A DNA stretch of 12,064 nt from assembly GCA_031276475.1 (NCBI GenBank), contig JAISMZ010000178.1:1-12064 (forward strand), given 5' to 3'. Position 1 is the first letter of the stretch, and each line of letters opens with the position of its first letter. The position numbers and the translations under genes were made by a program. A model generated the notes under the pieces. The model had not been told where the DNA came from and did no database searches. It saw only the letters and a program-made list of their open reading frames with translations. This DNA comes from Coriobacteriales bacterium. Its GTDB lineage: Bacteria > Actinomycetota > Coriobacteriia > Coriobacteriales > UBA8131. Positions 1 to 5,690 of the stretch are shown here, piece by piece.

Positions 1-647
1 ATAACATCGAGGACAAGTTCTGCCGCCTGGATATCAATATGGTTGTGGACGGCGACAGGGTCACGTTGGAGGTACAGGTTGCAGACGAGGGAGACTACCC
101 CGAGCGCTCGCTTTATTACTGGGCACGCGAGTACTCCTCTGCGCTTCAGGCGGGAAGTCCCTACACCACCCTTCCCAAGGTCGTGATCATCAGCATAGTC
201 GGCTTTTCCCTCTTTGACGCCGTGCCCTATCACTCGGAGTTCCAACTGCTTGAGGCACATCGTCACAGCCTGCTTACCGACAGGCTGTCCTTGCACTACT
301 TCGAGGTGCGAAAGCTGCCTGAAGAGATCAACAGAGAAGACGAGCTAGAGGCTCTGCTTGCGCTGTTTAAGGCCAAGACCGAAGAGGACATACAACGACT
401 TGAAGCATTGGAGGTACCCATTGTGACTGAGGCAGTTAAAGCATACCGAGAAGTAACCGTCTCCCCAGAGTTCCGTGAGATTGAGCGCCTGCGCGCCGAT
501 GCCCGCCACAACGAAGCCTCTGCGCTGCTGAATGCCGAGCGCAAAGGTGAGCGCAAAGGTGAGCGCAAGGCAAACGAGAAGTGGCAGAAGGTCGTCGAGG
601 AGAAGGACGCATTGATAGCCGAGCTGCGCGCCCGTCTTGACGGATAG
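1..647 (+). CDS. Rpn-family PD-(D/E)XK nuclease / putative transposase, 5' end outside window
   Basis: The reading frame is open from base 3, so the gene begins upstream of the window and the first internal ATG (base 39) is not its start. The visible part carries the family's catalytic pattern: Asp in RLDI (codon at 30-32), then Glu and Gln in LEVQV (69-71 and 75-77), the D...ExQ arrangement of PD-(D/E)XK nucleases of the Rpn/YhgA/PF12784 type. The middle part (YYWAREYSS...LPKVVIISIVGF) and the LEAHR...L..HYFEVRKLP stretch are also typical. The C-terminus is a charged coiled-coil tail with an in-frame E-R-K-G repeat and ends in AELRARLDG. Family members are described as recombination-promoting nucleases and are often multicopy in anaerobes; transposase activity is not established. 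The function here is inferred from the motifs. No neighbour forms an obvious operon with it. Confidence 0.85.
   Translation, partial: NIEDKFCRLDINMVVDGDRVTLEVQVADEGDYPERSLYYWAREYSSALQAGSPYTTLPKVVIISIVGFSLFDAVPYHSEFQLLEAHRHSLLTDRLSLHYFEVRKLPEEINREDELEALLALFKAKTEEDIQRLEALEVPIVTEAVKAYREVTVSPEFREIERLRADARHNEASALLNAERKGERKGERKANEKWQKVVEEKDALIAELRARLDG
537..570 (+). repeat. 12-bp in-frame tandem repeat in the nuclease tail
   Basis: The unit GAGCGCAAAGGT occurs at 537-548 and 549-560, followed by a partial third unit at 561-570 with one end change. Each unit is four codons (Glu-Arg-Lys-Gly), so gain or loss of a unit keeps the frame and only changes the length of the charged C-terminal tail. Confidence 0.9.
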
Positions 648-650
648 CCA

Positions 651-755
651 AAAAGGGCCATGGGGACAGGCCATCTGGCCCTGTTTCTGCCACCGCCCAA
701 GCACTGTCCCCACATCTCAGAACAGGGCCAGATGGCCTGTTCCCATGGCCCTTTT
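651..755. repeat. Long inverted repeat (35-bp arms, REP-like)
   Basis: Arms at 651-685 and 721-755 are reverse complements with one difference, which would be a G-U pair in RNA; the loop is 35 bases (686-720). Each arm contains AAAAGGGCCATGGGGACAGG or its near-complement and an inner GGCCA/TGGCC palindrome. The right arm continues as TTTTCAGAGCCGTCCCC. A degenerate further copy lies at 1749-1777. Inverted, dispersed GGGGACAGG-type sequences resemble REP/BIME elements mobilised by IS200-like REP-associated transposases in other bacteria; that link is inference, since no such transposase is in the window. It begins 4 bases after the nuclease stop codon, so it could also act as a 3' hairpin of that mRNA, although no T-run follows. 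Confidence 0.85.
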
Positions 756-758
756 CAG

Positions 759-823
759 AGCCGTCCCCCTGTGTCGCTCCCCCTGGCCCCATTTCTGCTG
801 GGCTAAAGCCGTCCCCGCGTCCC
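759..823. repeat. Degenerate GTCCCC direct repeats next to the long hairpin
   Basis: AGCCGTCCCCCTGTGTC at 759-775 and AGCCGTCCCCGCGTCCC at 807-823 share their first 10 bases and a similar remainder. They look like decayed partial copies of the element whose full inverted form is at 651-755. Confidence 0.55.
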
Positions 824-969
824 CAGTTAACCGCAGCTGCGCATATTGCCTCAAAGCAAAACGAGCTTGCAACGCTGGGGGCTTGACAAATAAAGAGAAA
901 TAAACAAAAACAAACAAGCGTAAAGAGAAATTAAAAAACCCTTGCCACCAAGGGAGAGGAAGTGCGGCG

Positions 970-1741
970 TTGGACACGATGGTCTTCACACCAACATTCG
1001 GCAACCGCCCCGACCGCATTCTCGGCCGCGACGATGTTATCGAGGCATTTATCAGTAGCCTCAAAAAACCTGTAGGCCATCCTAACCGCTCGACTTTGGT
1101 ACTGGGTCAGCGCGGCATGGGAAAAACGGCGCTGCTGTTGGAGGTGGCGGAGAGGGCGGCCGACGCAGGTTTTGTTGTAGCCAGGGTAACCGCCAATCAA
1201 GATATGCTCCCCGAAATTATCGAATACTTGCAGATACTGGGCGCGCCCTTGTTGACGAGGCAAAACCACCGGTCAAAGGCTTCAGTGTAGGGGCAGTTGG
1301 ATTCTCGTTCGGGCTTACCTTTAATGACCAGACCAGGGATAATTTTGGCTTCAGGGTAAAGCTCGACCTACTCTGCGAGCGACTCAACAGCCTGGGGCAT
1401 GGGGTAGTGCTGCTGATAGATGAGGTGCAATCCACTTCTCCGGAGATGCGCAACCTGGCGACGACTTATTAAGACCTGATAGGAAGTGGTAGGGACATAG
1501 CGATCATGATGGCAGGACTGCCCAGCGCCATCTCCTCTGTGCTCTACGATGACATACTGACCTTTCTCAATCGCGCCTGCAAGGTACACCTTGAGCCCTT
1601 GAATCTGGAGGATATCCGGGTCTACTATGCGCAGACATTCGCACGGCTGAAAAGCGCATCGATGCCTCGACTCTGGACACGTTGGTTCGCTCGACCCGTG
1701 GCTATCCCTATCTGGGGGAGTACCTGCGCGGAGAGCTGTGA
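970..1741 (+). pseudogene. Broken AAA/P-loop ATPase gene (two frameshifts, one stop)
   Basis: The gene starts at TTG 970 (or ATG 979 in the same frame) after the site AGGGAGAGGA. The first segment reads FGNRPDRILGRDDVIEAF and then Walker A GQRGMGKTALL, typical of the Orc1-like/AAA ATP-binding proteins found in many actinobacteria and archaea. Near 1235-1250 the frame changes; the next segment (through 1506 and on) reads GFSFGLTF and Walker B VVLLIDEVQ, is interrupted by TAA at 1470-1472, then continues with the sensor-like IAIMMAGLPSAI and DILTFLNRA. A second frame change at about 1645 leads to LVRSTRGYPYLGEYLRGEL and a TGA at 1739-1741. About 257 codons remain; intact relatives are usually longer, so the 3' end is probably also lost. 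All three frames are needed, so it cannot make a working protein without recoding. Repeats of one family flank it on both sides. Confidence 0.85.
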
Positions 1742-1748
1742 TGCCGAG

Positions 1749-1777
1749 CCTGTCCCCATGACCCCTTTTCAGAACCG
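1749..1777. repeat. Second-locus copy of the GTCCCCATG...TTTTCAG repeat
   Basis: CCTGTCCCCATGACCCC followed by TTTTCAGAACCG matches 736-763 (right arm of the long inverted repeat plus flank) with only a few differences. It lies 7 bases after the end of the broken ATPase gene. No inverted partner arm is visible next to it, so it is a solitary copy. Confidence 0.75.
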
Positions 1778-1867
1778 CCATCTCACGTCTGTCTGTTGCG
1801 CTTTGCCCTCGGTGTGAGCCTGTAGGCGGTGGGCGAAAACCGGAAATAACCCGTTCGTCAGTCAACA

Positions 1868-1897
1868 TTGGCATTTTTTCTGCCGTTAGGGTACTAT
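1868..1897 (+). promoter_or_regulatory. Sigma-70 type promoter for the zinc-ribbon/triplet-repeat gene
   Basis: TTGGCA (1868-1873) and TACTAT (1892-1897) are separated by 18 bases in a locally AT-rich stretch. The start codon at 1962 would give a leader of about 55-60 bases. Assignment is by consensus match only. Confidence 0.6.
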
Positions 1898-1961
1898 TTA
1901 CTTTGCTCGTAATTTGTCCTTTGACCACTGCGCAGATTTTTGAAAGAGAAGGTGAAACCAG

Positions 1962-2258
1962 ATGTGCTTCAGACCAGCAAGTGTTGAAATGCCCGATCCG
2001 GTCTGCCCGGAATGTGGTGCGACGGTTAAAATGAGCGGGACTCCAATAACGGAGTGTCCGTCCTGCAAGGCGGATCTGACCAAGTATGCCGATCAGATGC
2101 GTGTTGGCGCCCCTGGCGCTCCGGGTGCCCCCGGTATGCCCGGTGCTCCTGGTGCTCCTGGCGCCCCCAAGCCTCCGGGCGCTCCTGGTGCGCCCAAAGC
2201 CCCTGGCGCTCCCGGTGCTCCCAAGGCTCCTGGTGCCCCCAAAGCTCCCGGCGCGTAA
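1962..2258 (+). CDS. Small zinc-ribbon protein with Gly/Lys-Ala-Pro triplet tail
   Basis: 98 residues. The start at 1962 follows AAGGTG (1949-1954) at 7-base spacing, much better than the next in-frame ATG at 1989. Residues 15-35 form a short zinc ribbon: C15-x2-C18, 13 residues, C32-x2-C35 (CPECG...CPSCK). Residues 49-98 are a strict period-3 array of 16 triplets plus GA: 12 triplets begin with Gly (mostly GAP) and four begin with Lys (one KPP, three KAP). This resembles collagen Gly-X-Y but the Lys substitutions break the glycine rule, so a stable triple helix is doubtful; a flexible basic Ala/Pro tail is the other reading. There is no signal peptide or membrane segment, so it is probably cytoplasmic. 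It has its own promoter and a strong terminator, so it is monocistronic. I do not recognise a characterised function. Confidence 0.8.
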   Translation: MCFRPASVEMPDPVCPECGATVKMSGTPITECPSCKADLTKYADQMRVGAPGAPGAPGMPGAPGAPGAPKPPGAPGAPKAPGAPGAPKAPGAPKAPGA

Positions 2259-2281
2259 GGCAGCGAAGCGGCACGCCTGCT

Positions 2282-2321
2282 AACAGATCCCCCTTGCTTC
2301 TTGGCGAGGGGGATCTGTTTT
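2282..2321 (+). terminator. Rho-independent terminator
   Basis: A 13-bp perfect stem (2282-2294 with 2307-2319) with a 12-base loop ends in TTTT (2318-2321) and lies 23 bases after the stop of the zinc-ribbon gene. Read on the other strand the stem is followed by only two further T residues, but it could still help end transcripts of the converging ferredoxin gene. Confidence 0.85.
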
Positions 2322-2354
2322 AGTGCGCCCAACTTCTTAAATACACCCCCGCCC

Positions 2355-2543
2355 CTAATCCTCGTCGATCTCCTCAATGGCGCCCATCGGACATTCCTCC
2401 ATGCAGTCGCCACAGGCGATGCAGGCGTCCTCGTTAACCACCGAGGCGGCGTTGCCTACGATGTCCAGGACGCCTTGCGGGCAGGCGTCCACGCAGATTC
2501 CGCAGGCCGAACATTCGTCGGTATTGATTATCGGGTGTGACAT
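2355..2543 (-). CDS. 2[4Fe-4S] ferredoxin
   Basis: 62 residues on the minus strand; ATG (complement of 2541-2543) is preceded by GAGGAG-type pairing (GAGAGGAG, complement of 2551-2558). Two classic cluster motifs are present: C11-x2-C14-x2-C17-x3-C21-P (CSACGICVDACP) and C41-x2-C44-x2-C47-x3-C51-P (CIACGDCMEECP), each giving three ligands to one cubane and the last Cys to the other, as in clostridial-type ferredoxins. The acidic C-terminus (EEIDED) fits a soluble cytoplasmic low-potential electron carrier. It stands alone, converging on the zinc-ribbon gene and divergent from the pilus operon, so its redox partner cannot be read from context. Length is normal for the family. Confidence 0.95.
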   Translation of the reverse strand: MSHPIINTDECSACGICVDACPQGVLDIVGNAASVVNEDACIACGDCMEECPMGAIEEIDED

Positions 2544-2648
2544 GGTAAGTCTCCTCTCATTGATGTACAGGCTTCCGACAAGCAGGGCGCTGGTCTGCGG
2601 TTGCTCGCGGAGTCCTCAACAATCCCGTTTCCTTTTCTTGCTCGCGTA

Positions 2649-2677
2649 AATATACATAGTTAGCTTTCTGTAAGCAA
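2649..2677 (-). promoter_or_regulatory. Sigma-70 type promoter for the ferredoxin gene
   Basis: On the minus strand TTGCTT (complement of 2672-2677) and TATATT (complement of 2649-2654) are 17 bases apart. Transcription would start near 2642, leaving an untranslated leader of about 100 bases before the ferredoxin ATG. Confidence 0.6.
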
Positions 2678-2724
2678 GTGTTTTTTGAGATTTTCTCAGT
2701 TACCGCCAAAAAAACTTTTTGCAA

Positions 2725-2853
2725 GGTATCAGAAAGCCGGTTGTAGGGTTGCTGAAGGATACCAGAAGGCGCGCCTGAAGCCGGGCGACAGGATTCAGAG
2801 CGGCCAGATGAAAGGCCGAACTGCCAGAATTGACTCCTCACCGGACGAAGGAG
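2725..2853 (+). promoter_or_regulatory. Possible structured mRNA leader of cpaB covering the ribosome site
   Basis: Several complementary segments line up: GGTATC/GATACC (2725-2730 with 2758-2763), CGGCC/GGCCG (2801-2805 with 2814-2818), and CTCCT/AGGAG (2834-2838 with 2849-2853). The last pairs the cpaB Shine-Dalgarno sequence itself. An imperfect direct repeat, AGGTATCAGAAAGCCG and AGGATACCAGAAGGCG, overlaps the first stem (2724-2739, 2756-2771). It does not match the conserved core of the c-di-GMP-I riboswitch as I know it. Regulatory function is inference. Confidence 0.35.
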
Positions 2854-2858
2854 AATCG

Positions 2859-3743
2859 ATGCTGGCTTCCCGCAAACGACTGTTACTGGCCCTTGCCGCA
2901 GGGTTTATCGCGGTGCTGCTGCTTTGGCTGTACGCTGACACCCTGAGAAGCGAAGCTCAAAACGCACGCTCAGATGCCTTGGCGGCCTATGGTGGTGAGC
3001 AGGTTGAGGTCTTTGTTGCCACGCGCGATATCGCGGCCGGTGAGACCCTGGACAGCTCCAACACGGCCCTGGAACGCTGGGTCGCCGATCTTTTGCCTGC
3101 GGGAGCTCTCAGCGAAGCCGCCCAGGTGTTGGGGGCGACGCTCGGCGTCTCTTTACTTAAAGGCGAACCCGTTGTTGAGGCCAAGCTCGGTGCCAGCTTT
3201 GAGCCGGTCAGCGTGCCGGACGGGCTTTGCGCTTTGACCATCTCGGTCGACGACGTTCAGGCGGTGGGCGGAGCGATTGGTCAGGGCAGTGCCGTGGACG
3301 TTTATGCCTCAGGTGCCTCCGGCGTAATTCTCGTGGTCAGCGACGTCTTGGTTTTGGAGACCAGCAATGGTGCTCAGGGCATGGGATCGGCATCTGAAAA
3401 CAGCTCAAAAACGACACTGTTTTCTTCTCCGAAGAGCCGGGCGGCCCTTAAATGGGTGACCTTGGCAGTTGCGCCGCGGATGGTTCAGCAGCTGCTCGCC
3501 GCCGCGCGTGACCGGAATCTGACCCTCGTGCTTCCCGGTGCCGATGCCTCTGCCGTTGCCCCTGCCGATGTTGATGATGGTGCGGCTGATGAGGCGGATG
3601 CTGCGGCGGCCGCGCCGAGTTCCGGCGCGACTGCGTCTGCCTCGAGCTCCGGCGCGGCGGCAGGTGCAAGTGCCTTGAGTTCCGGCTCGTCCGCGGCTGC
3701 CTCGAGTTCCGGCTCGTCCGCGGCTGCACGGAGCAATTCGTGA
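2859..3743 (+). CDS. cpaB: Flp pilus assembly protein CpaB/RcpC
   Basis: 294 residues from ATG 2859, chosen because AAGGAG (2848-2853) sits 5 bases upstream and a membrane anchor (about residues 7-25) directly follows the basic start MLASRKR. Residues 48-112 match the SAF domain of CpaB (VEVFVATRDIAAGETLD, then ERW, LG..L...L..GEPV). Residues about 118-226 match the RcpC/CpaB domain (AVGGAIGQGSAVDVYA; VTLAVAP; AARDRNLTLVLPG). The protein is anchored in the membrane with the SAF part outside; in Tad systems it is needed for pilus assembly. Residues 228-294 form an unusual Ala/Ser/Gly/Asp-rich tail containing a 9-residue duplication, probably a flexible wall-spanning extension. It is the first gene of the pilus operon; its stop overlaps the next start (GTGA). 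Confidence 0.9.
   Translation: MLASRKRLLLALAAGFIAVLLLWLYADTLRSEAQNARSDALAAYGGEQVEVFVATRDIAAGETLDSSNTALERWVADLLPAGALSEAAQVLGATLGVSLLKGEPVVEAKLGASFEPVSVPDGLCALTISVDDVQAVGGAIGQGSAVDVYASGASGVILVVSDVLVLETSNGAQGMGSASENSSKTTLFSSPKSRAALKWVTLAVAPRMVQQLLAAARDRNLTLVLPGADASAVAPADVDDGAADEADAAAAAPSSGATASASSSGAAAGASALSSGSSAAASSSGSSAAARSNS
3677..3727 (+). repeat. 27-bp tandem duplication in the cpaB tail
   Basis: A 24-base identical core occurs at 3677-3700 and 3704-3727 (period 27 bases, nine codons, SSGSSAAA plus one). A degenerate related unit precedes it around 3640-3660. The duplication is in frame and should be length-variable between strains. Confidence 0.85.
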
Positions 3744-5686
3744 GTGCGCCTGTGCTCACCGCCAGCGATGTGCGGCACGAAACCCGCCAGGAGCTGGCGC
3801 GCGTGGGGGATTGGCCCTGTGCCTATGCTTTTCGGATGCTTGAGGATCCGTCGCCTGGCCTTGATGGCGATCCCGGTGACGGCAGCGGCGGCAGCGGATC
3901 TGGCCACGGCTGCAATAGTTCCGGCCGGCAATGCGGTGGCCACTACCTTCAGGTGTTCAGCAGTGGCAGCGACCTGAGGGCCGTATTGGCCTTCGCGGAC
4001 AGTTGCGTGCAGGTCATCATCTTTGAGCAGGTCTTTGACGTCAGCCCGCTGAACCTGGCGGCGGCCTTGCATAAGGACGAACCGCAGCGCGACATCTATC
4101 TTCTCTGCGATAATCCCAGTGGCCAGTTTACCAGCGGTGCACGGGCGGCCGGTTCCCGTGGGGTGATCGACCACGATCAGGCCCGGGAATTGCTCTGCCC
4201 GCTGCCGACCGAGGTGCGAAGTCCTGAGGCGAAGCCATCGGAGTTGGTGGTGCCCGTCCCTGCGCCCGCCACAGCTACGCCCGGGCTCGCCTCCGCCTCG
4301 CCGTCCGCCACAGCTACGCCCGAGCCTGCGCCCGCTGCCGCAACGCCCGGATCCGCCTCCGCCCCTGTGCCCGCCGCCACAGCGCCCGAGCCAGTGCCGC
4401 TTGAGGTGATGTTGTCCGAGACGGTAGTCTCTGAGGCCTGGGACGCTCTGTCCGAGATATATCCGGAAGACGCTGACTGGCGGCTGTATCAAGACGAATC
4501 GTTCTACCCGGCCGTTTCAGACGATGAGCTCTGTTCCTGGGAGGAGTTGGAGACAGTTACCGTGCCCTTGAGGCAGGTGCAGCCGCCCGCTTTAATGGAG
4601 ACAACTGCGCCGCTACCAAGGATCTCGGAATCTGCTCAGCCAATGGCGACAGGGGCTTTGATGCAAGTGCCGGTTTCAGCACAATCGGCGTCGCAGCCAG
4701 CGCCGCAGCCGCAGCCAGCGCCGCAGCCATCGCCAGCGCCGCAGCCGCAGCCAGCGCCATCGCCGCAGTCACTGGTTTTGCCCGCGCGCCCCGCTCTCTC
4801 ACTGCCTGGACTTTTGCTACAGCCGGAGCAGGTAATCGGGCAGGGCAGTGTTCTCTCCTTCTTTTCGGGACGCGGAGGCACCGGCAAGAGTACGCTCGCG
4901 CTCCTGAGTGCTATTTTGTTATCTCAGCAGCAATTTAAGGTGGCGTTGGTCGACCTGGATTTGCAGTTTGGTGACGTCAGCTATCTGGCAGGACACGAGC
5001 AGGAGGGCCAGATCGTGCGGCGGGCTCTGGTTGAGGCCCTGCGAGATGTAGCCGCTTTGCCGCTGGTCAAGGCCGGTATCTGTCTGATAGAGGCTCCAGA
5101 AGTCCCCGAGCAGGCGGAGGATCTGCTGGTGCGGTTGCCAACCTTTCTCGCGACTCTGCGTGCGCGTTACGATTGTGTCGTGGTGAACACGGCGGCTTTC
5201 TGGACCGAGACAGCCGCTCATATCGCCCAGCAATCCGATCGCCTTTGTTTTGTGATGGATCAACGTGCGACTGCGGTGCGGGGGTGTCGGCAGGCGGCAG
5301 AACTCTGTGTGCGGATGCAGATTCCCTCAACGCGCTTTGTCTATCTGCTTAACCGCAGCTCGCGCTCGGCTCCTATCAGCGATCTGGACGCCTCGATGGC
5401 TCTTGATGGCGCGACGGTGTTTTCGGTTGCCGATGGCGGTGCGGTGGTGGATGAATTGCTGGCCCTGGGCTGTCCGGGCGAGTTGCTCGGAGCCGCACCG
5501 GGTCTCACCGATTCGCTCAAGGCGCTGCTTTTCAGTCTCGGCCTGCTTGACGCCAGCCACTCGTCGCGCGAAGTCGGGCTCGATGATGCCCAGAGTGCGC
5601 CCGCCGGCCGGTGGCGCAAGATTTTTGAAGGCACTACCTGGCGCCAACGCAGAAAAAGTCGCCGCTCCCACGGGCAGAGGGGATAA
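3740..5686 (+). CDS. tadZ: TadZ/CpaE-like pilus ATPase with pseudo-receiver and Pro-rich linkers
   Basis: 648 residues from GTG 3740, which overlaps the cpaB stop by 4 bases. Order of parts: residues about 69-155 look like a degenerate response-regulator receiver (VQVIIFEQVFD, RDIYLLCDNP) with Glu-Gln where the phospho-Asp would be; 170-220 is an Ala/Pro/Thr linker; 225-280 is an acidic patch; 315-345 is a Pro-Gln-Ala linker; from 366 is a MinD/ParA-fold ATPase. The Walker A reads GRGGTGKST (K383), with Arg378 where the MinD/ParA family has its signature lysine, and the A' motif is VDLDLQFGD (D405, D407). TadZ/CpaE proteins are polar-localisation factors of Tad pili. It is longer than usual because of the linkers. 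Nothing suggests a frameshift. Confidence 0.88.
   Translation: MSAPVLTASDVRHETRQELARVGDWPCAYAFRMLEDPSPGLDGDPGDGSGGSGSGHGCNSSGRQCGGHYLQVFSSGSDLRAVLAFADSCVQVIIFEQVFDVSPLNLAAALHKDEPQRDIYLLCDNPSGQFTSGARAAGSRGVIDHDQARELLCPLPTEVRSPEAKPSELVVPVPAPATATPGLASASPSATATPEPAPAAATPGSASAPVPAATAPEPVPLEVMLSETVVSEAWDALSEIYPEDADWRLYQDESFYPAVSDDELCSWEELETVTVPLRQVQPPALMETTAPLPRISESAQPMATGALMQVPVSAQSASQPAPQPQPAPQPSPAPQPQPAPSPQSLVLPARPALSLPGLLLQPEQVIGQGSVLSFFSGRGGTGKSTLALLSAILLSQQQFKVALVDLDLQFGDVSYLAGHEQEGQIVRRALVEALRDVAALPLVKAGICLIEAPEVPEQAEDLLVRLPTFLATLRARYDCVVVNTAAFWTETAAHIAQQSDRLCFVMDQRATAVRGCRQAAELCVRMQIPSTRFVYLLNRSSRSAPISDLDASMALDGATVFSVADGGAVVDELLALGCPGELLGAAPGLTDSLKALLFSLGLLDASHSSREVGLDDAQSAPAGRWRKIFEGTTWRQRRKSRRSHGQRG
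4686..4771 (+). repeat. Low-complexity Pro-Gln-Ala repeat in the tadZ gene
   Basis: Short CAGCC/GCGCCG units repeat here and encode a PAPQPQPAPQPSPAPQ-like linker immediately before the ATPase domain. A second repeated block, around 4263-4390, contains two copies of GCCACAGCTACGCCCG (4269-4284, 4309-4324) and encodes the first Ala/Pro/Thr linker. Confidence 0.8.
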
Positions 5687-5690
5687 TGCT

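Larger units (their letters stand above)
648..969. other. Gene-free spacer with repeat cluster and AT-rich leader
   Basis: This 322-base stretch has no credible gene; the short open frames in it have no ribosome binding site and run through repeats. Bases 651-825 are a cluster of related GTCCCC-containing repeats, including a long hairpin. From about 883 the sequence becomes AT-rich, with a perfect TTGACA box (883-888) but no good -10 at the usual distance. An 11-bp direct repeat TAAAGAGAAAT lies at 891-901 and 921-931. A small hairpin CCCTTG/CAAGGG (939-944/949-954) ends against the purine-rich ribosome site AGGGAGAGGA (951-960) of the following broken ATPase gene. Confidence 0.75.
2544..2858. 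other. Divergent intergenic region between ferredoxin and pilus operon
   Basis: These 315 bases hold no convincing gene. An in-frame extension of cpaB back to 2685 is open but begins with TTG, lacks a ribosome site and would bury the signal anchor. The ferredoxin promoter lies at 2649-2677. At 2686-2698 there is a perfect TGAGA-TTT-TCTCA palindrome just beyond the -35 box, flanked by T-rich and A-rich runs, a possible operator. I find no good + strand promoter; the best weak match, TTGCAA...TGTAGG with 17-base spacing, starts near 2719. Bases 2724-2853 look like a structured leader. Confidence 0.6.

Noticed and set aside
651..823. CRISPR-like or attachment-site array
   Set aside because: The repeats are inverted and degenerate without regular unique spacers, and no cas or integrase gene is in the window.
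883..910. Promoter from TTGACA at 883
   Set aside because: No acceptable -10 box 16-18 bases downstream; reported only as a possible relic.
1962..2258. True collagen-like protein
   Set aside because: Four of the 16 triplets have Lys in place of the obligatory Gly, so the label collagen is not safe.
2093..2413. Minus-strand frame also encoding Gly-Ala-Pro triplets, opposite the zinc-ribbon tail
   Set aside because: The GGCGCTCCT-like repeat gives a similar triplet pattern on both strands; this frame runs through the terminator and into the ferredoxin gene and lacks a ribosome site.
2725..2853. c-di-GMP-I riboswitch upstream of the pilus operon
   Set aside because: Attractive because such riboswitches control pili elsewhere, but the conserved core segments I would expect (such as the CGCAAAGC stretch) are not present.
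2685..2858. N-terminal extension of CpaB starting at TTG 2685
   Set aside because: No ribosome site at that start, the extension is basic and unlike the family, and the ATG at 2859 has AAGGAG at good spacing right before the membrane anchor.
3485..4492. 335-codon open frame on the minus strand across cpaB and tadZ
   Set aside because: It is antisense to two well-supported genes, very rich in Gly/Arg/Ala from the GC-rich linkers, has no ribosome site and no recognisable domain.
5265..5690. N-terminal extension of CpaF back to 5265
   Set aside because: The whole extension lies inside tadZ in another frame, and the ATG at 5691 has a proper ribosome site and the normal family length.
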